From CAZNLS01 sp964573895 (GTDB lineage Bacteria; Acidobacteriota; Aminicenantia; UBA2199), in NCBI GenBank assembly GCA_964573895.1, contig CAZNLS010000001.1, positions 18,220 through 82,219 on the forward strand: DNA of 64,000 nt, in the 5' to 3' direction. The notes beneath the pieces were generated by a model that ran no database searches, was not told the DNA's origin, and worked only from the letters and a program-made list of their open reading frames with translations. A program made the position numbers and the translations under genes. This document shows, piece after piece, positions 34,341-43,253 of the stretch (its first letter is position 1; the number at the start of each line of letters is the position of its first letter).

Positions 34341-37052
34341 ATGATGAGAAAAGTCCTTATATTATTGATCTTTTTTACTCATTTATCTCCTGTTATATCT
34401 GTTTTATTCGGATTTGAACTTAGAGAGCCTTTATATAAATATATCTCTAAAGAATACACTACATCCTCCGGACTTCCTCACAACACAATCTATGCAATAA
34501 CTCAAGACAAAGATGGATTTATCTGGATTGGGACAGACAGGGGGCTTGTAAGACACGGCGGAAGAAACTTTGATATATTTAGTAGTAAAAATACATCAGA
34601 AATTCAGGACGATTCAATAACATCAATTGTAAAGGATGGCAATGGAGGCCTATGGATTGCATCCTACTCGGGGGGAGTGATTCATTATTCAAATGAAAAA
34701 TTTACTGGTCCAATTTTTCCCGGTAACAATAAATCTACTCTGATCTGGAGACTGTTTTTAGGGAAAGATAAGGGCTTATGGATCGGGACAATTGGAGAAG
34801 GGCTGATCTATTTTAAAGATGGTATAAGAAAAAAAATTTCATTTCCAAAAGGCCCGGCCCGAAATATCAGAGCAATAATAAATTGGTCGGGGAACAGACT
34901 TCTTATCGGAACAGAAAGTGGTCTTTTTTTGAAAAATAATAAATTGGGTAAAGTGGAAGCAATTTCAAAGCAGGACATTTTTATAATGTCTTTATTCCGG
35001 GAAGTAAATAAGGGACTTTGGATTGGTACAGATAAAGATCTCCTTTTCGGAACAATATCAGGCGGAAAACTAAAAATAATCAGGAGAATTGAAGAAGGAA
35101 ATATAATCAGAGATATTAAAAGATTTGAGAAATCAATTTGGATAGCTTCAGAAGATGGTCTTAAAAGGATTGATTCCGTGAAATCTGTCTCAGTAGGGTT
35201 CAGGACAGATTATTTTTATAATCCTTTGATCACATTATTTAAAGACAGGGAAAATATATTATGGGCAGGTTCCGCAGGAAGAGGATTGGGAAAAATTCAA
35301 AAAAGAACAATATTTGTTCTAAAAGAAAACAATAGTTTCGGAAGGTATGACATCAACTCTGTTCTCAATGACAATTCCGGAAGACTCTGGATCGGAACAA
35401 ATAAAAGAGGGCTCTATAAGTTAGAAAAAAAATCACTGTTATCAATTGATAGTAAAATATTACCTTCAAAGAAAATTCTCTCAATATATCAAAGTTTGCA
35501 TAACGATATATGGATTGGGACTCAGAACGGATTATTTTTAATTGAAAAAGGAGAGATTAATAAAATAAAAATTCCGTTACCTTTATTAAAATCGGAAGTT
35601 CTTTCAATTAATGAAGATTTTTCGGGTAATATCATTTTTGGGTTGAAAAGCGGCGGAGTAATAATAAAAGAATATCTGGGGCGTGGACAATCATTCAAAC
35701 ATTATCTCAGTGATTTGTCTGTATACACAATCAGAAGGACTCCGGACAATAAGATTTGGTTCGGGACAAACCGGGGGATTTGGACTCTGGGAAAAAATAA
35801 AAAGATAATAAAAAATGTTTATCCTGAAATAAAAAATGAAAATATTTTCGATATTTATATTGAAACTGAAAAAATCAAATGGATAGCAGCAGGAAAAAAC
35901 GGATTTTACGGAATAATTAATAATAAGCTGATTAATTTTTATAAGATGAGCACTATTCAGGGGCAAAAATTTTTTCGGGTTATGAAAGATAAAAATAATT
36001 TAATCTGGATTAGCACTGATAATGGAATTATTTCTGTAAAAAGACGTGAATTATTAGGTTACAGAAAAGCAAAAAATAGCATTGTTAATTTTAATATCTA
36101 TGGAACCGATGAAGGAATGACAAGCTCGGTTTGCAAAGGAGGATCCCAGCCGGCAGGAACCATCACAAAAAGCGGGATTCTCTTTTTCCCGACAAGAACA
36201 GGTTTGGTTTATTTAGATAGTTCAAACTTAATAATAAATTCTGTGACTCCAAATATTAAATTAAGTGAATTTTATGCAAACGGTAAATTAATAAAGATAA
36301 AAAAACAGATAAAACTACCTTCAGGTACAAATAGAATATTTGTAAAAATCAATGTTATATCTCTCTTTAATCCAAAAAAAATCAGAATCAGATTTAGACT
36401 ATTGCATGAAAGAATTTCAATTGACAAAATTTCAAAAATAAACACAATATCATATGAAAATCTTCTTCCGGGAAAATATCAACTGTACATTTCAGCTGGC
36501 AACGAAAGCGGGATATGGAATTTTAAAGGAAAATCTATAAAATTCAATATAAAACACTACTTTTACCAGACATCCGGTTTCCAGATGCTTTTGATCATCT
36601 TCACATTTCTTTTAATCATTAGCACTTTCAGAATTATTAATAAAATAAAAATTAAAAGAACAAAAAATAATATTAAATATAAAAATTCAAATATTACAAC
36701 AATAGATATCCAATTATATATAACAAAACTAAAAAAAACAGTTGAAAAAGAGAAATTATTTTTAGACCCTAATATTAAATTGATTGATATTTCTTCCCGC
36801 ATGGGAATTCCAAGAAAACTCCTCTCTCAACTGATCAATGAAGTTTTTAACGAAAATTTCAAGAGTTTTTTAAATAAATACAGAATTGAATATGCAAAAA
36901 AATTAATGGCAGATCCTTCATTAAAAGGGATCTCTCTTCTCAGGATATCTTATGAGAGTGGTTTTAATTCAAAATCAGTCTTTAACTCTGTGTTTAAAAA
37001 ATTTACAGGAATGATTCCATCTGAGTTTAGAAAGAAAAACAAAATGTACTAA
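34341..37052 (+). CDS. Membrane sensor-regulator: two-component-type propeller fused to AraC HTH
   Basis: 903 residues: signal/anchor (1-26), then ~600 residues of Reg_prop repeats (GFIWIGTDRGL, GLWIASYSGG, KGLWIGTIGEG, GRLWIGTNKRG, DIWIGTQNGLF, KIWFGTNRGIW) forming two propellers, a Y_Y_Y immunoglobulin-like domain (~650-735, NLLPGKYQLYISAGN), one membrane helix (~745-765) and a C-terminal AraC-type HTH (~805-900, with IDISSRMGIPRKLLSQLINEV and SYESGFNSKSVFNSVFKKFTG). A histidine kinase and receiver, present in classical hybrid systems, are absent; a ligand sensed outside the cytoplasm would act directly on the DNA-binding domain. The targets may be the downstream genes. Confidence 0.88.
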   Translation: MMRKVLILLIFFTHLSPVISVLFGFELREPLYKYISKEYTTSSGLPHNTIYAITQDKDGFIWIGTDRGLVRHGGRNFDIFSSKNTSEIQDDSITSIVKDGNGGLWIASYSGGVIHYSNEKFTGPIFPGNNKSTLIWRLFLGKDKGLWIGTIGEGLIYFKDGIRKKISFPKGPARNIRAIINWSGNRLLIGTESGLFLKNNKLGKVEAISKQDIFIMSLFREVNKGLWIGTDKDLLFGTISGGKLKIIRRIEEGNIIRDIKRFEKSIWIASEDGLKRIDSVKSVSVGFRTDYFYNPLITLFKDRENILWAGSAGRGLGKIQKRTIFVLKENNSFGRYDINSVLNDNSGRLWIGTNKRGLYKLEKKSLLSIDSKILPSKKILSIYQSLHNDIWIGTQNGLFLIEKGEINKIKIPLPLLKSEVLSINEDFSGNIIFGLKSGGVIIKEYLGRGQSFKHYLSDLSVYTIRRTPDNKIWFGTNRGIWTLGKNKKIIKNVYPEIKNENIFDIYIETEKIKWIAAGKNGFYGIINNKLINFYKMSTIQGQKFFRVMKDKNNLIWISTDNGIISVKRRELLGYRKAKNSIVNFNIYGTDEGMTSSVCKGGSQPAGTITKSGILFFPTRTGLVYLDSSNLIINSVTPNIKLSEFYANGKLIKIKKQIKLPSGTNRIFVKINVISLFNPKKIRIRFRLLHERISIDKISKINTISYENLLPGKYQLYISAGNESGIWNFKGKSIKFNIKHYFYQTSGFQMLLIIFTFLLIISTFRIINKIKIKRTKNNIKYKNSNITTIDIQLYITKLKKTVEKEKLFLDPNIKLIDISSRMGIPRKLLSQLINEVFNENFKSFLNKYRIEYAKKLMADPSLKGISLLRISYESGFNSKSVFNSVFKKFTGMIPSEFRKKNKMY

Positions 37053-37115
37053 AACAGGTTTTGGGACTTTTTTTCATAGTTATTGAACTATTTTTCTATT
37101 GCATGGAGGTGCAAA

Positions 37116-37844
37116 ATGAAAAATAATTCAACTGTTTTTTTTACATCAATTCTTGAAGAAAAGAGATTGTTCGGGAAATTTATTTCCTTTCCATTATCCT
37201 TAACACTGCATCTTACGGCGATCTCTGCTCTTCTCATTTATCCTCTTATAAATGTCGGTAAAAACATGCCGGATCCAAAGAATATTTCTGTTAGACTATT
37301 TTCAATACCCGGATTTAAAGCTCCGGGCATTCAGGTCTCATCAGGCGGAGGAGATGGAAAGCAGACTCCTAAAAACAACAATAAAAAAAACAGCGTCTCT
37401 AAAAACTTAGCTCCGGTTGAAATACCGGATGGAATTGTCGATCCGGAAATTCTTCCAGGTTCATCAAATTCCGATGGAGTAAAAGGGGGACTCAATCCGG
37501 ATCTGATCGGAGAGCTTCTTTCGGGACCTACCGGTACCGGGAATTCTTTTTTCTCAAAATCAGTATCAATAATTAAGAGTCCTGTTCTTTTAAAAAGGGT
37601 GAATCCTGCCTATCCGGCACTTGCAATCCGGGCTAGAGTAGAGGGAACTGTGATTCTTGAATCTGAAACTGATATATATGGGAAAGTTATAAAAATAAGC
37701 ATAATTTCAGGGCACCCGCTTTTAAACGGAGCTGCTTATGACGCAGTAAAAAAGTGGATATACGAACCATATTTAATAAACGGAATTCCAAGACCCGTCA
37801 GATTTACGGTCAATGTAGTGTTCAGACTGACAAATATGGATTAA
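37116..37844 (+). CDS. TonB-family energy transducer-like protein
   Basis: I start it at the ATG at 37116, after GGAGG; the longer frame from 37083 has no such site. The 242-residue product has one N-terminal membrane helix (~residues 28-48), a linker rich in Gly, Asn, Pro and Lys, and a C-terminal TonB domain (~165-240: RVNPAYPALAIRARVEGTV, then GHPLLNGAAYDAVKKWIYEP). The long Pro-Glu/Pro-Lys spacer of E. coli TonB is absent and no exbB/exbD or TonB-dependent receptor is in the window. It lies 63 bp after the sensor-regulator and may be controlled by it. Confidence 0.82.
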   Translation: MKNNSTVFFTSILEEKRLFGKFISFPLSLTLHLTAISALLIYPLINVGKNMPDPKNISVRLFSIPGFKAPGIQVSSGGGDGKQTPKNNNKKNSVSKNLAPVEIPDGIVDPEILPGSSNSDGVKGGLNPDLIGELLSGPTGTGNSFFSKSVSIIKSPVLLKRVNPAYPALAIRARVEGTVILESETDIYGKVIKISIISGHPLLNGAAYDAVKKWIYEPYLINGIPRPVRFTVNVVFRLTNMD

Positions 37845-37881
37845 TTGAAATTCTGAATTATCATTGACATAAAGTGGTTTT

Positions 37882-37910
37882 TTGACATTATGTTTTTCAT
37901 TTTCTAAAAT
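37882..37910 (+). promoter_or_regulatory. Strong sigma-70-type promoter for the DUF937 gene
   Basis: TTGACA (37882-37887), 17 bases, TAAAAT (37905-37910). A transcript starting ~7 bp later would have a very short leader before AGGAGG and the ATG at 37930. A second TTGACA lies at 37864. Confidence 0.6.
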
Positions 37911-37929
37911 TCCTTTAAAGGAGGAATTT

Positions 37930-38517
37930 ATGTCGGATTTTATAAGTGAATTTATGAGATCATACGGGTCAAAGGTATCAAAAAATATGTCAGCTCCACT
38001 TGGGCTGGATAAAAAGACAATAAAACAGATTATCCCTCAGGTTGCACCGCTTATCCTGGGTGGTCTGAAAAAACAGAAAGATGAGCACGGAGGTACAGAA
38101 CGAATAGATCATATCCTCAACAAATACGGGAATCCTGATGTACTTTCCGATCTCGCAGGACTGTTCAGCAAAAAAGCAAATGATGAGAATCCCGATCCAA
38201 ATCTCGGTGGCCTTTTGGGAAATTCCGGTTCCAGTGCCGCAAATACAATTGCAAAAAAATTTAACGTCAGCGGCAGTACAATAATGAAGCTCATACCAAT
38301 GCTGGCACCTGTAATCCTTGGTGCCCTGACAAAAAAGCGGGATAGAAGAAATGTGGGCTCTACCGGTATAGGTGCACTGCTTGATCAAAACGGGGACGGT
38401 AGTATTTTGGATGATGTTGCCGGATTCATTCTTGGGAATCTTAGCGGGAGTTCAAATAAAAAGGGAGGCGGCATACTGGGGAGTCTTCTGGGAGGCCTTT
38501 TCGGAAAAAGAAACTGA
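37930..38517 (+). CDS. DUF937 family protein
   Basis: 195 residues from the ATG at 37930 (AGGAGGAATTT upstream). The first half holds the DUF937 repeat pattern: KKTIKQIIPQVAPLILGGLKK, ILNKYGNPDVLSDLAGLF; a second copy follows (FNVSGSTIMKLIPMLAPVIL, then IGALLDQNGDGSILDDVAGFI), and a Gly-rich tail (GGGILGSLLGGLFGK) ends it. YidB is the known relative; function unknown. The Gly-Leu-rich end suggests assembly or membrane contact. It has its own promoter, so it need not depend on the TonB gene before it. Confidence 0.85.
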   Translation: MSDFISEFMRSYGSKVSKNMSAPLGLDKKTIKQIIPQVAPLILGGLKKQKDEHGGTERIDHILNKYGNPDVLSDLAGLFSKKANDENPDPNLGGLLGNSGSSAANTIAKKFNVSGSTIMKLIPMLAPVILGALTKKRDRRNVGSTGIGALLDQNGDGSILDDVAGFILGNLSGSSNKKGGGILGSLLGGLFGKRN

Positions 38518-38530
38518 TTTGTTAAAAAAC

Positions 38531-38549
38531 TTGAAAAAATTTTTTTCAA
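38531..38549 (+). terminator. Probable terminator or attenuator hairpin after DUF937
   Basis: TTGAAAAAA and TTTTTTTCAA form an AT-only inverted repeat that starts 14 bp past the stop at 38517. The stem is weak in G and C, so confidence is low. Confidence 0.35.
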
Positions 38550-38602
38550 AATATACTATTATAGTATTGAATAAAGTTTCCAAAAATACACAGGAGGAAT
38601 AA

Positions 38603-38776
38603 ATGAGGTTAAATGCTCCAAAAAAAATCGTATGGATGCTGTCATTAGTTTTGGCAGTTATCAGTTTGATCGGTTTCTTTGTTACGATCCCTGTTGTTAC
38701 GGGATCAGTTGTTTATTGGGTCATGGGAGTAGCATGGCTTTTATTATTTCTGGCAACATTTGTTAAAGGGATGTAA
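38603..38776 (+). CDS. Small two-helix membrane protein, 57 residues
   Basis: This gene is short but well supported: ACAGGAGGAATAA stands directly before the ATG at 38603, and the product has two hydrophobic segments (roughly residues 10-28 and 33-53) separated by a short TIPVVTGSVVYW-type turn, ending FVKGM. A strong hairpin terminator follows the stop at 38774-38776. It sits between the DUF937 and the secreted-protein genes. No known family recognised; it may act as an inner-membrane accessory. Confidence 0.75.
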   Translation: MRLNAPKKIVWMLSLVLAVISLIGFFVTIPVVTGSVVYWVMGVAWLLLFLATFVKGM

Positions 38777-38780
38777 TTTT

Positions 38781-38800
38781 ATGCCCCCGGATGGGGGCAT
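38781..38800 (+). terminator. Rho-independent terminator
   Basis: ATGCCCCC-GGAT-GGGGGCAT is a perfect 8-bp stem with a GGAT tetraloop, followed by TTTCCCTCTT, 4 bp past the stop of the small membrane protein. Confidence 0.8.
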
Positions 38801-38840
38801 TTCCCTCTTCATTCCACTGCTGATTTTTTAAGGAGGAAAC

Positions 38841-40256
38841 ATGAAAAAGATAGGTGTTTTTTTGATATTTTTCCTGATTATTTTACATATGATTTATCCT
38901 TTGGAAAAAGTCAGTCTTTTAAGAATTCCCGAACCCGGTAGTGCAATGATAAAAAAGAACAGAATGCTGGTGAATATTGATGATGTTAAAGTAATAATAA
39001 AAAAAGCTGATATATCAGGAAATGCAATAAATGTTGAGCTTGCAACAAAAGGAAACTTTGTTATTGCAAGACTTGCGAAAATAAAGAATAACAGGAACAA
39101 CTGGCAGCACAAAGTAATCGACGGAAGGTTCCTTCTGGTGGATTTTGGAAAAAATGAATATAGTGAATTATTAAGAAAAGTTCTGAATAAACCCGGGTCG
39201 CTTAAGTATCAGATAATTTTCAGTGATAAAGACAACAAAATCCTGAAAAACTATCCGGTAACCTTTTCAAAACTCCCGGATCTTTCAGTAACCTTAAAAT
39301 ATCCTGTAAATATTTTTCCCGGAAATTCATTTCACGATAAAATTAAACTTATCGTAAAAAATAACGGAATGGAACCGTCTGTCGAAGCTGAAGTTGAAAT
39401 TTTATTGTCAAAAAAATTTAATATTCCTAAAGATTTCAGAAAAGCAATCGACAGTAAGGAGCTTATTGCATTCAAGAATGGCAGGATAAAACTACCGGTA
39501 TTGAAACCGGGGGAGGAATTGGAAATACAACCAAAAAAGGAGATTATTGTTCCTACGAATATTCCTGAAGGCAGATATTACCTGGCATCAATAACAGACC
39601 CTGAAAACAAACTGGTTGAATTGGATGAAGGAAACAACCTCTTTGAAGGATTTGTTATCATTGAAACTTTTGAGCCAAAAAAAATAACAATGGTATTTCC
39701 GGATACTGAACTTGTATATTACCCTGCAAATTTCAAACTCGAAATCATTTCAAACGGTTTAGTTATTTCATCAGGAAAAGAGTGGAGGAAATGCAATATT
39801 AAACCAAATATTTATCAGATCAAACATGCGAACTGGATCAATTTCTTCTGGGAGATAAACACAGTTGACCGTACTGTCTGGAAAATAACCGGAGCAAAAT
39901 TCTGCAAGCGGGGAGGCAGTGAAAAACGGGTTAACGTGAAAGTGATCAATTTTGGCGGAACAAGGGTCATCCCTCCTTCAAAATTTAAAATCCTATTAAA
40001 GAACGCGGAATTTATTTATGCCCCGAAATTAAAAAAACTTGTAATAAAAAGCCAGGGAGATCAGATAGGTCATCCCTCTTTTTGGCAGATATGCAAAATC
40101 AAGCCGTTAAAGTATCATATTAGATTTACTTCATGGACAACAGACTGTCTTGAACTTGATCCTGCGACAAAAACAGTAAGAAAGATTCCATTGGGATTTA
40201 TGTGTAAAACATCAAAAGGCGGTACGCCAACAGCAATTACAGTAACAACAGAATGA
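38841..40256 (+). CDS. Secreted protein with CARDB-like domain and a twin Cys-repeat C-terminus
   Basis: 471 residues with a signal peptide (hydrophobic 5-19). Residues ~145-275 resemble a CARDB adhesion fold (LSVTLKYPVNIFPGN, then RYYLASITDPENKLVELDEGNN). The C-terminal part carries a duplication with a period of exactly 100 residues: W315/W415, C318/C418, the IKP motifs at 320/420, Y325/Y425, W332/W432, K348/K448 and C355/C455 align, so each repeat probably has one disulfide. No catalytic motif seen. AAGGAGGAAAC precedes the ATG. A surface or periplasmic binding role is likely but unproved. Confidence 0.75.
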   Translation: MKKIGVFLIFFLIILHMIYPLEKVSLLRIPEPGSAMIKKNRMLVNIDDVKVIIKKADISGNAINVELATKGNFVIARLAKIKNNRNNWQHKVIDGRFLLVDFGKNEYSELLRKVLNKPGSLKYQIIFSDKDNKILKNYPVTFSKLPDLSVTLKYPVNIFPGNSFHDKIKLIVKNNGMEPSVEAEVEILLSKKFNIPKDFRKAIDSKELIAFKNGRIKLPVLKPGEELEIQPKKEIIVPTNIPEGRYYLASITDPENKLVELDEGNNLFEGFVIIETFEPKKITMVFPDTELVYYPANFKLEIISNGLVISSGKEWRKCNIKPNIYQIKHANWINFFWEINTVDRTVWKITGAKFCKRGGSEKRVNVKVINFGGTRVIPPSKFKILLKNAEFIYAPKLKKLVIKSQGDQIGHPSFWQICKIKPLKYHIRFTSWTTDCLELDPATKTVRKIPLGFMCKTSKGGTPTAITVTTE

Positions 40257-40265
40257 TAATATTTC

Positions 40266-42596
40266 CTATTTTGAAGTAGACAAGAGAAAAATTCTTCCGG
40301 ATAAAAAATCTCTTATAACCAATTTACCTTTTTTAATAATTACTATGTCGGATATTCTGTAAATAGAATCAGAAAATTGCCCTCTCTGAAAAAACGCGCT
40401 ATTGTTTGAGCCGTATCCGGGATCACCATACGGATATTTAAACTCAAAGAATTTTTTGAATCTTTTTCCCAAAGGTTCAAATGATAAAAGGATCATTTTC
40501 GACGAAGTATGAGATACAATATATATTACTCTATTATCAGAAATTATCCTATCCGGCAAACCCTCATAAGGTATTTTAAAAAATTTCTTCCCTGTTGAAT
40601 TATATCTCATTAATGTATTATCTCCGTGTCCTATAACATAATAAGTGTCTCCCAATTTTGTCATATCAAGTGGATTTTTACACGACTTAATTCTACTGAC
40701 CTCATCCGTAGATCTTGAAATAACATCAATACTATTGAGCATATAATTTGAAACAACGAATTTATCTTCATCAAACTCAAGATCAGTGGGGAAAGTGCCT
40801 GTTTGCACTGATTTTACCAATTTTTTATCCAAAGCATTGAAAACGATAACATTCCCGCCTTCAGAATCTTTTTCTCCTGTCTTTACCAAAAAGATTTCAT
40901 TTTTTTTATTATCATATTTTAAAATCCTGGGTGAATTTTCCCTTTCAATCATTTTATAGAAATAAACTCTCTCCTGAGGTGAAAAAACCCTTATCCCTTT
41001 TGGGAAATAGGATAAAAATATTTTCTCCTTCCCCCAACTGTTTTGAGTCCCCCAGATTCCCCCGGCTTTGTCAACAACAATTTTTTGTGCCAGGCGGGCA
41101 GTTCTTCTTTTGAAGAATTGCATGGTTTTTATTTCCAATTCACAAACCCCGTTGTCCGCACTCCATATGTACACAACCGGCCAATATGACTGATGCGGTC
41201 CGTAGGAAAAATATATATTTCCATTCAATCCAATCTTAAAATCAGCAGGATATCTGACAGGTAATCTGATAAAATCCGATTGTCCGTTAAGAAAAATCTC
41301 CGCCAATTGATCTTCACTATTGAATACAAGAAGAGAGTCTCTTTTTTTCGAAAAGAGCATCCCGGCAGGACCCCATCCGGTATAAACTTTATCCAATTTA
41401 AAATTTTCTGTATTCAGGGTAGTAAGAGCCGAACCAAAGCAGCCGTTAACAGCAGTTGCACCTGTCGGAATATAGATTTTTTTACTAAGAGGACTATAAG
41501 CCATATTAAACATATGAGGTAGTATTCCCACATTTCTTACTCTCTTCTCCAATTCCATCTTCTTCAGGTCAACAATATATATTTCTCCAAAAGCCCAGCT
41601 TGCAATAAAGAGTTTTTTCAAATTTCTATCATATGCAGAAGCGTCATTTCCGAATGATGGAAGTGGAATTTTAATCAATTTACCAGATCTAAAATCTGCG
41701 ACATGAACCATATGGTGGTTATCGTAAGGGATATAGACCTGCTCATCCTCAGGGTTGAGTTTAACACCAACTGCTTCCGTCAGCCCGGGAAGAACTATAA
41801 TTTTATCATTTTTTCCCATGCAGTCGATGCGAACAGCTTCTATATCTTTTCGTTTTGAAGTTTCCACTACAAGATATAAAAAATGGTTTTTCTCATCATA
41901 ACCTGCGAAGTGAAGTCTTAAACCCTCTTTTACCTTAATCTTTCTTTCGGAAACCACCTTAAAATTCCGGGAATTTACAGAGATAAGTTTTTTTGTGTAT
42001 CCGTCATAAATAATAAACTTTTTCAGGTTCCGGTCATAAACAGCTTTGCGGCGTGGTGGAGGAGGAGTCTGATTCAGATTTGATATATTCTCCTTTTCAT
42101 TGAAGAGTCGAATAAATTTCTTTTTTCTGCTTTTTATATTTATAAATAGAGCTTTATCAGTTGTTTTTCCAACCAGCAGGCAGTTTTTGGTTTTACTGTC
42201 CACTGCCACCATCTCATATTGATACTTTGTATTAAAATTGAGAGAGGTCTTAGTTTTAGGGAAGACTATATTCAATGAATGATCAGCTATTGAGTATATC
42301 CCTCCGGACTCATTGTCTATCGCCATAGACTCCTCTTTTAAAAATTGAGGGACTCTTTTTTTCACAGGAATATTTATCACTCTTCCGGTTCTATCATCAA
42401 TCAGGGTAATTGAAGAGCTGATACTGTTGACCTGAACAATTCTGTTCCGTGGTCCATCAAACCTGATAAGTAGTGGTCCCAATCCGTTATATGTTAACCC
42501 GCTTTTTTTAAGTAAATTTATCTCTTTTACTTCAAAGGCCGAATATAGAGCCGCTGAAATAAGAACAAATCCCAGAATAGTGATTTTCAACTTCAT
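40266..42596 (-). CDS. Large secreted beta-propeller protein
   Basis: 776 residues with a signal peptide (residues 1-19). The whole chain repeats beta-propeller blade patterns of the YVTN/NHL type: ITLIDDRTGRVINIPVKK, MVHVADFRSGKLIKIPLPSF, EIYIVDLKKMELEKRVRNVG, NVIVFNALDKKLVKSVQTGT, SIDVISRSTDEVSRI. At least two propellers fit the length. There is no metal or active-site motif. GGAGG precedes the ATG at 42596. Tail-to-tail with the secreted repeat protein (10 bp apart) and divergent from the dtxR-like gene. Confidence 0.75.
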   Translation of the reverse strand: MKLKITILGFVLISAALYSAFEVKEINLLKKSGLTYNGLGPLLIRFDGPRNRIVQVNSISSSITLIDDRTGRVINIPVKKRVPQFLKEESMAIDNESGGIYSIADHSLNIVFPKTKTSLNFNTKYQYEMVAVDSKTKNCLLVGKTTDKALFINIKSRKKKFIRLFNEKENISNLNQTPPPPRRKAVYDRNLKKFIIYDGYTKKLISVNSRNFKVVSERKIKVKEGLRLHFAGYDEKNHFLYLVVETSKRKDIEAVRIDCMGKNDKIIVLPGLTEAVGVKLNPEDEQVYIPYDNHHMVHVADFRSGKLIKIPLPSFGNDASAYDRNLKKLFIASWAFGEIYIVDLKKMELEKRVRNVGILPHMFNMAYSPLSKKIYIPTGATAVNGCFGSALTTLNTENFKLDKVYTGWGPAGMLFSKKRDSLLVFNSEDQLAEIFLNGQSDFIRLPVRYPADFKIGLNGNIYFSYGPHQSYWPVVYIWSADNGVCELEIKTMQFFKRRTARLAQKIVVDKAGGIWGTQNSWGKEKIFLSYFPKGIRVFSPQERVYFYKMIERENSPRILKYDNKKNEIFLVKTGEKDSEGGNVIVFNALDKKLVKSVQTGTFPTDLEFDEDKFVVSNYMLNSIDVISRSTDEVSRIKSCKNPLDMTKLGDTYYVIGHGDNTLMRYNSTGKKFFKIPYEGLPDRIISDNRVIYIVSHTSSKMILLSFEPLGKRFKKFFEFKYPYGDPGYGSNNSAFFQRGQFSDSIYRISDIVIIKKGKLVIRDFLSGRIFLLSTSK

Positions 42597-42644
42597 GAAA
42601 TCCTCCCTGATTGATATTATCAGAAGGATTTAAGAAAAGAAAGT

Positions 42645-42673
42645 TTGAATTAATTTCAAAAATATCTTAATAT
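42645..42673 (+). promoter_or_regulatory. Putative promoter of the DtxR-type regulator
   Basis: TTGAAT (42645-42650), 17 bases, TAATAT (42668-42673). Between it and the gene lies CTAAAAAAATTAG, a possible operator for autoregulation. Confidence 0.5.
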
Positions 42674-42718
42674 ACACTAGCTAAAAAAATTAGATCCAAC
42701 TAACAAAAGGAGGCAGTA

Positions 42719-43186
42719 TTGAAAACGGATGATCATAAATTAAGCCAGAGTTTGGAAGATTACCTTGAAGCCGTATACTTAATATCGATTGAAAAAAAGG
42801 TAGTGCGGGTCAAAGACCTGGTTCAAAAACTGGGTGTTAGATCTTCATCCGTAATCGGTGCAATTAAAAAATTGCGAGATAAAGAATTAATCATCCAGGA
42901 ACATTACGGTTACATTAATCTCACCGGGAAGGGAAAAAAAGAAGCAACACAAATTTATGAAAAACACAGCTCGCTTTTCAATTTTTTTTATAAACTTTTA
43001 GATGTTGACAGAAAAACAGCTGAAGCTGACGCATGCTCAATCGAACATCATATCAGTAATGAATCATTGAATCAGATTTTAAAATTGACTAAAATTTTTG
43101 AAAATCGAAAAGACGAAGATAAATTATCAATAAAAGCGGTAAGAGAAGAGATATCCAGGAAAAGTAGTTTTGTCAAGTTTTCCTAA
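42719..43186 (+). CDS. DtxR/MntR-family metal-dependent transcriptional regulator
   Basis: 155 residues from a TTG start that has AGGAGG directly upstream. The N-terminal half is the iron-dependent repressor helix-turn-helix (SLEDYLEAVYLISIEKKVVRVKDLVQKLGVRSSSVIGAIKKLRDKELI), followed by the dimerisation part with GHxxxE-like metal ligands altered to DACSIEHHISNE (E and H108-region). No SH3 domain, as in MntR-type members. It is divergent from a propeller gene, and 67 bp upstream of hypDE, so metal (Fe, Mn or Ni) status may link to hydrogenase maturation. Confidence 0.85.
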   Translation: MKTDDHKLSQSLEDYLEAVYLISIEKKVVRVKDLVQKLGVRSSSVIGAIKKLRDKELIIQEHYGYINLTGKGKKEATQIYEKHSSLFNFFYKLLDVDRKTAEADACSIEHHISNESLNQILKLTKIFENRKDEDKLSIKAVREEISRKSSFVKFS

Positions 43187-43197
43187 CCAAAATTCTC

Positions 43198-43226
43198 TTG
43201 ACACCTCTACATCTAACTGTTAATTT
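43198..43226 (+). promoter_or_regulatory. Putative promoter of hypDE
   Basis: TTGACA (43198-43203), 17 bases, TAATTT (43221-43226), 28 bp before the GTG start of hypD. Confidence 0.6.
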
Positions 43227-43253
43227 AGATACTTGTTATTTCAGGAGAATCGA

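Noticed and set aside
40266..42596. Propeller protein as a PQQ-dependent or quinoprotein dehydrogenase
   Set aside because: No PQQ-binding W-motif or Cys pair and no metal ligands are visible.
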